Program-made: the position numbers and the translations under genes
Notes under the pieces: generated by a model
What the model saw: only the letters and a program-made list of their open reading frames with translations
Told to the model about the DNA's origin: nothing
Database searches by the model: none
Origin: Betaproteobacteria bacterium
Lineage (GTDB): Bacteria; Pseudomonadota; Gammaproteobacteria; Burkholderiales; Thiobacillaceae
Direction of reading: 5' to 3'
Length of the DNA: 42,065 nucleotides
Assembly (NCBI GenBank): GCA_016234655.1
Contig: JACRAU010000023.1
Location: 1 to 42,065 of the forward strand
Part shown: positions 33,490-40,370 of the stretch, one piece after another
Layout: the number at the start of each line of letters is the position of its first letter
Numbering within the stretch: position 1 is the stretch's first letter

Positions 33490-35706
33490 ATGATGATGAA
33501 GCTCAGGTCGGCCTGGCGCAGGCTGACCGACCCGCTTTCGATCGCGCGCTATCGCAGCCGGCTCGGCCTGGACCATCCGCATTTCTATACCGAAAGCGCG
33601 CACTGTTTCCGCATCCTCGCGCATTACATGCCCCAGGTGTTTTGGGTCTGGACACCCGATTGGCAGCGGGTGCTCTATGTCAGCCTGGCCTATGAGCGCG
33701 TATGGGGACAGCCGCGCGACAAGCTGATCCAGTCGCCGTTGACTTGGCTGTTCAGCGTGCATCCCGAGGATCGCGCCGCGATCGAGGCGATGATCTCGAC
33801 CCCGGTGGATCGACTGCCCGAGACGATCGAACTGCCGCCGTTCAGGGTGGTGCGGCCGGCGGGCGAGGTGCGCTGGGTCTCGCTGCAAGCCTACCCGCTG
33901 CGCGACCGGCGCGGCCGCGTCCAGCGCATCGCGGGCATCGCCACCGACGTGACCGAGACGCGTAGCGCCGAGCGCCGCATGCGGCAATTGAACCGGGCGA
34001 TCGAACAATCGGCCGAGGCGGTGGTCATCACCGACAAGCAGGGCATTATCGAGTACGTGAACCCGGCCTTCGAAAAGATGACCGGCTACGGCCAGGCGGA
34101 GCTGCTCGGCCAGAACCCGCGCCTGCTCCAGGGCGGCAGCCACGATGCCGCGTTCTACAAGGACCTGTGGCAGACCGTGACCTCGGGCCACTCCTTCTTC
34201 GCGACCTTCATCAACCGGCGCAAGAGCGGCGACATCTACCACCAGGAGGAGACCATCTCGCCGGTGATGGACGAGCACGGCGAGGTCACGCATTTCATCT
34301 CTACCAGCCGCGATGCGACGCGCCTGGTAGAGACCCAGGAGCGCCTGCACCACATGGCCTATCACGATGTGCTGACTGGCCTGCCGAACCGCGTGCTGTT
34401 CCGCGATCGCCTGGAGCAGGCCATCGTCAAATCCAAGCGCAATCGCCGCATCGTGCCGGTCATGTTCCTCGATCTGGACAAATTCAAGGACGTGAACGAC
34501 ACCCTGGGCCATGCGCTTGGCGACCAAGTCTTGAAGCTCGCGGCCGAGCGCCTGGGAAAACTGGTGCGGCCGGGCGACACCATCGCGCGCCTGGGTGGCG
34601 ACGAGTTCATCATCCTGCTGGAAGGCATGGGCCGGATCGAAGACGTGTCGGATCGCGCCAGCGTCATCGTCAACGCGTTCTCGCGGCCCTTCCATGTCGA
34701 ACAGCACGAGGTGTTCCTGGGTTGCAGCGTCGGCATCGCGATCTATCCGAACGACGCGGGCAACATCGACGACCTGTTCCGCGCGGCCGACACCGCGATG
34801 TATCGCGCCAAGGATCGCGGCCGTTCCAACTATCAGTTCTTCACCGCCGAAATGGCGGCCAAGGTCATGCAGCGGGTCGGCCTGGAGCGCGCCTTGCGCC
34901 AGGCCCTGGACAACGACGAGTTCGCCATCCACTACCAGCCGCGCGTCACCTTGCCTTCGGGCGTGCCGACCTCGGTCGAGGCCTTGCTGCGCTGGGAACG
35001 GCCGGGCCACGACTACATGTCGCCGGCCGAGTTCGTTTCGGCCCTGGAGGACACCGGCCTGATCGTGCCGGTCGGCAAATGGCTGATGGACAAGGCCTGC
35101 GGCCAGGTCCGCGAGTGGCACGACAAGGGCATGCGCGTCGGCGTGGCGGTGAACGTCTCCTCGCGCCAGTTCTGGGAGCCGGGGCTGGCCGATCACGTGG
35201 CGCATTGCCTGGAAAAATACGGCCTGGAACCGCGTTGGCTGGAATTGGAGATCACCGAGAACCTCTTGCTCGAACAGTCCGATCGGATCATGACCACCTT
35301 CGGTGCCCTGGAAGAACTGGGCATGCGCATCGCGATCGACGACTTCGGCACCGGTTTCTCGTCGATGAGCTATTTGAAGCGCCTGCCGATCCTGGTGCTG
35401 AAGATCGACCGCTCCTTCGTGCGCGATATCCTGACCGATCCCGAGGACATGGCCATCGCCAGCGCCATCGTGTCGCTGGGCCGGGCCTTGGGCCTGACCG
35501 TGGTGGCCGAGGGCGTCGAGTCCGAGGCGCAGTTGCAGGCCCTGCTGCCGCTCGGTTGCGACGAGGGCCAGGGCTATTATTTCGCGCGGCCGATGGATGC
35601 CGTCAAGACGGGGGTTTGGTTGAGCGAGCGGCTGCTGGCGGACAACGCCAAGCGGCGTTACCTGGCACAGCCTAGGGGGGCTGTCAGGATGGCGTCAGAA
35701 GAGTAG
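33490..35706 (+). CDS. PAS-PAS-GGDEF-EAL c-di-GMP turnover protein
   Basis: A 738-residue cytoplasmic protein without membrane helices. PAS 1 (about 35-155, YVSLAYERVWGQPRDKL) is followed by PAS 2 (about 165-285, VVITDKQGIIEYVNPAFEKM), then GGDEF with LGGDEF near residue 369 and an upstream RPGD inhibitory site. The EAL domain has VEALLRWERPG near 497, ELEITENLLLE and IDDFGTGFSSMSYLKRLP. All catalytic motifs appear intact. Three consecutive ATG codons begin at 33490, with GGAG about 11 bases before. The 3' end overlaps the convergent transglycosylase gene by 12 bases. Confidence 0.93.
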   Translation: MMMKLRSAWRRLTDPLSIARYRSRLGLDHPHFYTESAHCFRILAHYMPQVFWVWTPDWQRVLYVSLAYERVWGQPRDKLIQSPLTWLFSVHPEDRAAIEAMISTPVDRLPETIELPPFRVVRPAGEVRWVSLQAYPLRDRRGRVQRIAGIATDVTETRSAERRMRQLNRAIEQSAEAVVITDKQGIIEYVNPAFEKMTGYGQAELLGQNPRLLQGGSHDAAFYKDLWQTVTSGHSFFATFINRRKSGDIYHQEETISPVMDEHGEVTHFISTSRDATRLVETQERLHHMAYHDVLTGLPNRVLFRDRLEQAIVKSKRNRRIVPVMFLDLDKFKDVNDTLGHALGDQVLKLAAERLGKLVRPGDTIARLGGDEFIILLEGMGRIEDVSDRASVIVNAFSRPFHVEQHEVFLGCSVGIAIYPNDAGNIDDLFRAADTAMYRAKDRGRSNYQFFTAEMAAKVMQRVGLERALRQALDNDEFAIHYQPRVTLPSGVPTSVEALLRWERPGHDYMSPAEFVSALEDTGLIVPVGKWLMDKACGQVREWHDKGMRVGVAVNVSSRQFWEPGLADHVAHCLEKYGLEPRWLELEITENLLLEQSDRIMTTFGALEELGMRIAIDDFGTGFSSMSYLKRLPILVLKIDRSFVRDILTDPEDMAIASAIVSLGRALGLTVVAEGVESEAQLQALLPLGCDEGQGYYFARPMDAVKTGVWLSERLLADNAKRRYLAQPRGAVRMASEE

Positions 35707-36939
35707 CGAGGCGGCCTGACTGGGGCGTGCGATGGCCGTTTGCAGCCGTTCCAGCAGCGGTAGCGAGGGATAGCCGTCGGCCGGCAAGCGATTGGCCGAT
35801 TGATAGGCGCGAATCGCCGCCCGTGTCTTGGAGCCCAACACCCCATCGGCCTCGCCCGAGCCGAAACCCAGCCGCGCTAGGCACTGCTGGAGTTCCAAGG
35901 CCTGTTCCCGGGTCAGCCGACGATTGTCGGTATCGCGTCCCAGATACAAGGGGGCCGCGCCCTCCAGCCGGTCGGCCAGGTGGCCGACCGCCAGCGCATA
36001 GTTCACCGAGCGGTTCCAGGTCAGCATCACGTCGAAGTTGCCATGGACCAGAAAGGCCGGGCCGGCATGGCCCTGCGGCAACAGGATCGCGGCCATCCCG
36101 TCTTGTTTGGGCAGCGGACTGCCGTCGCCACGGCTCACGCCCAGTTCGGCCCAATCGGCCAAGGGCCTTCTGCCATCGAGCCGCGCGAGTTGCCAGTCGA
36201 AATGGGCCGGCAGGCGCACGGGCTCGCCCCAGGGGCGGTCGGCCCGCCAGCCGGCCTCGCGCAGGTAGTGGGCGGCCGAGGCCAGCGCATCGGCCGGCGA
36301 CGACCAGATGTTCTTGCGGCCGTCGCCATCGGCGTCCACCGCGTAGCGGCGGAAGGTGGAGGGCATGAATTGCACCTGGCCCATGGCGCCGGCCCAGGAG
36401 CCGCGCATGGCATCGGCCTGGATGTGGCCGGCTTGCAGGATGTCCAGCGCATCGAGCAATTCGGCGCGGAAGAAGCGGCTGCGCCGGGCGTCGTAGGCCA
36501 GGGTGGCGAGCGCGCCGACGACCGGGTAGCCCCCGGTGAATTTGCCGTAGTCGGTCTCCATGCCCCAGAACGCGACCAGGATGCCGGGCGGCACGCCATG
36601 CGCGCGCGCGATCTTGTCCAGCAGGGCAGCATGCCGTTGCATGAGCTTACGACCTTCGTCGATCCGACGCGCATTGACCCGGCCGTCCAGGTAATTCCAG
36701 AATATCTCGACGAACTCGGGTTGCTTCGCGTCCAGGTCGAGCACGCGCGGTATCGGGCGCAAGGCGGGCAAGGCGGTCCGCCAGGTATGCTCCGACACGC
36801 CGCGCGCCAGGGCCTCGTCGCGCACGCCGCCGAGCCAGGCGACGAAGCCGGGCTCCAGCGCCTCTTGCGCCGCCGCGCACGGTAGCGAACCGAGCAGGGC
36901 GGCGCCGATCAGGAGGGCGGAAAAGGTGCGTCGTTTCAA
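35695..36939 (-). CDS. lytic murein transglycosylase (MltB type) with peptidoglycan-binding domain
   Basis: A 414-residue periplasmic enzyme that cleaves glycan strands to 1,6-anhydro products. The signal peptide is RRTFSALLIGAALLGSLPCAAA. The catalytic part has AFWGMETDYGKFTGGYPVVG (catalytic Glu), SWAGAMGQVQFMPSTFRRYA and DGDGRKNIWSSPADALAS. A C-terminal PG_binding_1 repeat (LQQCLARLGFGSGEADGVLG) ends the chain. The proposed start is TTG 36939, preceded by GAGG; the first in-frame start at 37008 is also TTG and would give an unusually long N-terminus. No canonical lipobox is seen, so it is probably soluble. Confidence 0.9.
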   Translation of the reverse strand: MKRRTFSALLIGAALLGSLPCAAAQEALEPGFVAWLGGVRDEALARGVSEHTWRTALPALRPIPRVLDLDAKQPEFVEIFWNYLDGRVNARRIDEGRKLMQRHAALLDKIARAHGVPPGILVAFWGMETDYGKFTGGYPVVGALATLAYDARRSRFFRAELLDALDILQAGHIQADAMRGSWAGAMGQVQFMPSTFRRYAVDADGDGRKNIWSSPADALASAAHYLREAGWRADRPWGEPVRLPAHFDWQLARLDGRRPLADWAELGVSRGDGSPLPKQDGMAAILLPQGHAGPAFLVHGNFDVMLTWNRSVNYALAVGHLADRLEGAAPLYLGRDTDNRRLTREQALELQQCLARLGFGSGEADGVLGSKTRAAIRAYQSANRLPADGYPSLPLLERLQTAIARPSQAASLLF

Positions 36940-37091
36940 ACGTGGCCTCGTTTCGTGCTGGCATGCGGGCAGTCGAGTCCAGGCTAACACAGGAAGAAAC
37001 CGGCGCAAACCGGGCAGCGCCGAGCTCGGCGCGTCGCCATGGCGATGGCCGGTGGCTCAAGTTGGCGCGCCGATCGCCGATATTCGGGTCA

Positions 37092-37097
37092 TATAAT
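37092..37097 (+). promoter_or_regulatory. perfect -10 hexamer TATAAT
   Basis: TATAAT lies 26 bases before ATG 37124. A TTGGCG at 37062 is too distant (24-base spacer) to be the -35 box, and no good hexamer sits at 17 bases. It is a candidate promoter for the small disordered protein gene. Confidence 0.4.
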
Positions 37098-37123
37098 GAA
37101 ATAGGGAAGCAGTGGGGAATTCG

Positions 37124-37459
37124 ATGCGCCTACCAGCCGACAACATTCCACCGACCACGGTTATCGAGAACCGATACGAGATTCGCCAGCCCGATGCGGT
37201 GGCGAACGTGCGTCCCGTGGCGCCCAATGCCGCCGCGAGGCAGCGTTATTTGCCCAAACGCAAGCAGCAGGGCCAAGGCGGATACGGGCAGGAACAGGGC
37301 GAAGAGGCGGGCGAGCGGCGCAGCGGCGAGGAGCGTCGGCAACAGGGACGGCGCGAGGCCGAGGCGCCGGTGATCCTGGATACCCGAACCGACCTGGATC
37401 GTCGAACCGACGCGCGCCGTGCCGACGATGTCGGAAGCAAGATCGACGAATACGTTTGA
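37124..37459 (+). CDS. small, highly charged, probably disordered protein
   Basis: A 111-residue protein. Residues 1-45 include RLPADNIPPTTVIENRYEIR. The rest is very rich in Arg, Glu, Gln and Gly (for example GEEAGERRSGEERRQQGRRE), which predicts a lack of stable fold. It ends DTRTDLDRRTDARRADDVGSK. There is no signal peptide, membrane helix or known domain. ATG 37124 is chosen because GTGGGG precedes it; GTG 37112 would add four residues. A TATAAT lies upstream. It converges with the next gene at a gap of 11 bases. Coding potential is moderate, because Arg-rich frames are common in high-GC DNA. Confidence 0.55.
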   Translation: MRLPADNIPPTTVIENRYEIRQPDAVANVRPVAPNAAARQRYLPKRKQQGQGGYGQEQGEEAGERRSGEERRQQGRREAEAPVILDTRTDLDRRTDARRADDVGSKIDEYV

Positions 37460-37470
37460 CCCGGCCGGTT

Positions 37471-37896
37471 TCAACCGAACCAGGGCATGCATTCGCCGGA
37501 GCGGGGCGCGGGGGCGTGAGCCCGTGGCGTACCGCTTTCCAGACCCGTCTTCCAGTCGGCCATGAAATGTTCGACCGATTCGATAAACTCGGTGGCAGGC
37601 GCGCGCCGATTGATCGTGCAGTGCACCAGGGCCTTGCCGGAGGGCGCGCCATCTTCCACGGTGACGGTCCATTGCAGGCCGTTCGGGCAGGTCGGCAAGG
37701 AGAAGCGCACGCCGTCGCGGATCAGTTCGCGATGGATACGGAACTCGCCCCAGAGGCAATAGATGCCGCCTTTGTCGCCCTCGTTCTCCAATACCTTATC
37801 GATCGAGGCGCACCAGCGTGGTAGATTGCCGATGACGAGTTGCCTCTGTAGGTCGGAGGCGCGTACCCGGACGGCGGCGGTGGCAAAGAACTCCAT
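37471..37896 (-). CDS. hypothetical protein
   Basis: A 141-residue soluble protein beginning MEFFATAAVRVRASDLQRQL. It has a strong GAGGGGAG ribosome-binding site seven bases before ATG 37896; longer readings upstream are not supported. Recognisable features are WCASIDKVLENEGDKGGIYCLWGEF, a run of beta-like strands (GLQWTVTVEDG, LVHCTINRRAPA) and a C-terminal helix (EFIESVEHFMADWKTGLES). I do not recognise the family. It has no signal peptide. Its neighbours, a disordered protein and a lone receiver domain, give no functional hint. Confidence 0.75.
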   Translation of the reverse strand: MEFFATAAVRVRASDLQRQLVIGNLPRWCASIDKVLENEGDKGGIYCLWGEFRIHRELIRDGVRFSLPTCPNGLQWTVTVEDGAPSGKALVHCTINRRAPATEFIESVEHFMADWKTGLESGTPRAHAPAPRSGECMPWFG

Positions 37897-38009
37897 GTCA
37901 TTGCTCCCCTCTGATTCAATAAAGATATTGTGACAGGGACTGGGTAAATGCTGACCGTGATGCAAGCACATTTTATGATTTTCGCCGCTTGCTTGGCGAA
38001 TGTGGCAGT

Positions 38010-38441
38010 GTGAGCGATAAGGCGCCGGCGTTGCCAATGGACTCGGACGATCCCCTGGATGCGCGGCTTTCCGCCGTCTCGGGTAAACGGGTGCTTTATA
38101 TCGAAGACAATGAACTGAATCGAACCTTGGTGACGCGTATCTTGGAGCCCTTCCGTGGCATCGAGTTGCATTGCGCCGAATCCGGCGAGGCGGGCTTGGC
38201 CATGCTCGAACGGTTCGAGCCGGATGTATTGATGCTGGATTTGCATTTGCCCGGCATCGGTGGGCAAGACGTGCTCAAGGCGGTGCGGGGGAAACATGCC
38301 ATGCCCATCGTCGTGTTCAGCGCCGATGCGGTCCCGGAACGGATAGCCAGCCTGATGGCCGACGGCGCGACGGACTACCTCACCAAGCCCTTGGACTTGG
38401 CGCACTTCAAGCAACGCCTGGCGGATATGCTCAAGGCCTGA
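38010..38441 (+). CDS. stand-alone response regulator receiver protein
   Basis: A 143-residue single REC domain with no output domain. KRVLYIEDNELNRTLVTRIL (acidic pocket), DVLMLDLHLPGIGG (phosphoacceptor Asp), VVFSADAV (Ser/Thr switch) and DYLTKPLDL (Lys) are all present. The start is uncertain: GTG 38010 is used here, with TTG 37989 and ATG 38037 as alternatives. None has a strong ribosome-binding site. Such single REC proteins often serve as phosphate relays or act with hybrid kinases. The orphan kinase at 18067-20739 is far away, so no pairing can be claimed. Confidence 0.85.
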   Translation: MSDKAPALPMDSDDPLDARLSAVSGKRVLYIEDNELNRTLVTRILEPFRGIELHCAESGEAGLAMLERFEPDVLMLDLHLPGIGGQDVLKAVRGKHAMPIVVFSADAVPERIASLMADGATDYLTKPLDLAHFKQRLADMLKA

Positions 38442-38519
38442 TTGGATGCGCAGGCAATGGTGAAGAAAGGTGTCGAGGCGCTGAATAAAAACGGACCCGA
38501 GGCAACTCCGCTGACTAAG

Positions 38520-38589
38520 AAGCCGTCTTAAAAAATCACCGCTCCCACAAGGCATTTCCAGGCTTGGTGGATTTTTAAGACAGCTTTTT
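38520..38589. terminator. long inverted repeat, probable bidirectional terminator
   Basis: Arms of about 21 bases (38520-38540 and 38566-38586) pair with two or three mismatches around a loop of about 25 bases. The arms contain A-runs and T-runs (CTTAAAAA / TTTTTAAG), and TTTTT follows on the right. It sits between the convergent receiver gene and DsrC-family gene. The long loop is unusual for a terminator, so a small repeat element is possible. Confidence 0.55.
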
Positions 38590-38956
38590 AGATCACGCTG
38601 CCGAAGCCCTTGTCGGTCGCACCTGCCGGCGGTGTCAGGCCGGCGAGGCGGCAGCCCTGGGCGATCGGCCCGCCGGGAAAGAGCCGATACAGGTATTTGA
38701 TTCCGCCCTCCGGATGGAAGAACTCATCCAGGGCATCGTGCAGCTCGCGCACGTTGATATGGCCCTCTTCATGTTGGGCATAGAATTCCTGCAGGGCGCA
38801 GACGACCTGCCAGTGTTCTTCGGTCAGTTTGAGCGCCATGTCACGCGCGGCACGCAGGCCGGCCTCGCGGCTCCAGTCGATCGGGGCATGTGGGAAATCC
38901 GGGTCGAGCATCGGTTCGTGCCCGGGGCGGACAAAGGTTTGGGTGACGGCAACCAT
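38588..38956 (-). CDS. DsrC/TusE family sulfur-relay protein with altered C-terminus
   Basis: A 122-residue protein of the DsrC/TusE fold. HAPIDWSREAGLRAARDMALKLTEEHWQVVCALQEFY and RELHDALDEFF are characteristic. DsrC proteins have two Cys in the C-terminal arm, the second being penultimate. Here the first (GCRLAGL, about 20 residues before the end) is present, but the tail ends KGFGSVI with Ser in place of the penultimate Cys and an arm several residues longer. The final trisulfide-forming Cys is thus missing. AAGGAGAAGG precedes ATG 38956. No other dsr or tus genes are nearby. The role may be regulatory rather than in sulfur transfer. Confidence 0.88.
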   Translation of the reverse strand: MVAVTQTFVRPGHEPMLDPDFPHAPIDWSREAGLRAARDMALKLTEEHWQVVCALQEFYAQHEEGHINVRELHDALDEFFHPEGGIKYLYRLFPGGPIAQGCRLAGLTPPAGATDKGFGSVI

Positions 38957-39026
38957 GATCCTTCTCCTTAACGGCTTGTACTCTCACGCTAGAACAATTT
39001 CGCGGCGGGACAAGTGCCCGGAAATA

Positions 39027-39524
39027 CTAGCCGACAGCTTGCCAATCGCCGAAGCTGGCGGCCTGTCCGGTCGGGTTGCCCCGCTCGTCGAACAGGTTCC
39101 ACACCGTAGCCGCGCGGATGCCGAAACGGCGCCCGGACTTGGCGATCCGGATGCCGCTGTAGTCGTCGATGAAACCATGTTCAGCCACCCGCTGGAGCAG
39201 GCGTTCGCGCGCTTCGCGCACCAGCGGCTCGGCCGAATAGCGCGAGGGCAGGCCGACGATCTCAGGCCAGGGCATCTCGAACAGGCGTTGCGCCGTCAGG
39301 TTGGCGTAGGTGAAGCAGGGATCGGCCTCCGCGTCGTGCGACAGCACGGCGAAGGGGGCTTGGTACAAGGCGTGCGCTACGGCCTGCGGTGACAGGCTGG
39401 GGTCGATCAGCTCGCGCCCGGTCCAGTGCCGGTAGCAGCGGATCAGCAGGGCGGCGTGATCGGCCAGCCAATCGTTGGCCGGACTCGGCGGCTCAGCCTT
39501 CCGATTTTCCCCAGAGTTTCTCAA
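39027..39524 (-). CDS. MEKHLA (PAS-like) domain protein
   Basis: A 165-residue protein with MEKHLA-domain features: HAALLIRCYRHWTGRELI, ALYQAPFAVLSHDAEADPCF, FTYANLTAQRLFEMPWPEIVGLPSR, SGIRIAKSGRRF and ATVWNLFDERGN. The domain resembles PAS sensors and is often found as a short stand-alone protein in bacteria. The start is probably TTG 39524 with GAGG nine bases upstream. This places its first 32 bases inside the end of rsuA, so the two genes are translationally coupled. Ligand and partner are unknown. Confidence 0.85.
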   Translation of the reverse strand: MRNSGENRKAEPPSPANDWLADHAALLIRCYRHWTGRELIDPSLSPQAVAHALYQAPFAVLSHDAEADPCFTYANLTAQRLFEMPWPEIVGLPSRYSAEPLVREARERLLQRVAEHGFIDDYSGIRIAKSGRRFGIRAATVWNLFDERGNPTGQAASFGDWQAVG

Positions 39525-40206
39525 GGTCGCTTGCCTCTAGCCAACGCCATTCGCCTGGCTCCAGGTCGTCGGGTAGGCTCAGGCCGCCGATGGCGATGCG
39601 GCGCAGGGCCTCCACCCGGTTGCCGGCGGCGGCGACCATGCGCTTGACCTGATGGTATTTGCCTTCGATCAGGGTAAGGTGGATCAGGTGATCGTCTATG
39701 CGCTCGCAGGCCGCCGCCGCGATCGGCACCGGCTCGTCGTGCAGTTGCACGCCGCGACGTAGCGCGGCGAGTTGATCGTCGTCGACCGGGTGCTTGGTGG
39801 TCACCGCATAGACCTTGGGTACCTTGCGCTTGGGCGAGATGAGGGCGTGGATAAACTGGCCGTCGTCGGTCAGCAAGAGCAGGCCGGTGGTGTCTTCGTC
39901 CAGGCGGCCGACCGGTTGCACCTCGCGCCCGACCAGCGGGTCGGGCAGCAGCGAGAAGATGCTCGGGTGGTGCTTGGGCGTGCGCGAGCATTCATGGCCT
40001 TGCGGTTTGTGCAGCATGATGTAGGCATGCTCGCGGTATTGCCAGGGCTCGCCGTCCACGCTGAAATTCAGTCCCTCCGGGTTCAGTTCGACGAAGGGGT
40101 CGTCGCAGACCTTGTCCGCGATGGCGACTTGGCCGTGGCGGATCATACCCCGGCAGTGCTTGCGGCTGCCGAAGCCCTGGGATTGCAAAATACGGTCTAG
40201 TTGCAT
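39493..40206 (-). CDS. rsuA: 16S rRNA pseudouridine synthase RsuA
   Basis: A 237-residue enzyme of the RsuA/RluB/E/F family. It has an N-terminal S4 RNA-binding region (MQLDRILQSQGFGSRKHCRGMIRHGQV), the catalytic motif QPVGRLDEDTTGLLLLTDDG with the nucleophilic Asp, and a C-terminal VEALRRIAIGGLSL. The S4 domain and the length point to RsuA (U516 of 16S rRNA) rather than RluE. ATG 40206 has no clear ribosome-binding site. The 3' end overlaps the MEKHLA gene by 32 bases. The AT-rich sequence upstream (40207-40265) probably holds its promoter. Confidence 0.88.
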   Translation of the reverse strand: MQLDRILQSQGFGSRKHCRGMIRHGQVAIADKVCDDPFVELNPEGLNFSVDGEPWQYREHAYIMLHKPQGHECSRTPKHHPSIFSLLPDPLVGREVQPVGRLDEDTTGLLLLTDDGQFIHALISPKRKVPKVYAVTTKHPVDDDQLAALRRGVQLHDEPVPIAAAACERIDDHLIHLTLIEGKYHQVKRMVAAAGNRVEALRRIAIGGLSLPDDLEPGEWRWLEASDLEKLWGKSEG

Positions 40207-40370
40207 GATTTTATTGGATTAGTTTTTTCTTAAAAGACTTGGATTGGTTTTAATAATTAGGCTGTGTTAAAAATTCGGTAGACGGGCCACAGAGCATCCG
40301 TCGAGAGGGGCGGCGTCTTGGAGTATATCGAGCCGCCTGGACCGTAAAAACCATTTCAGGGAGCAGTGCC

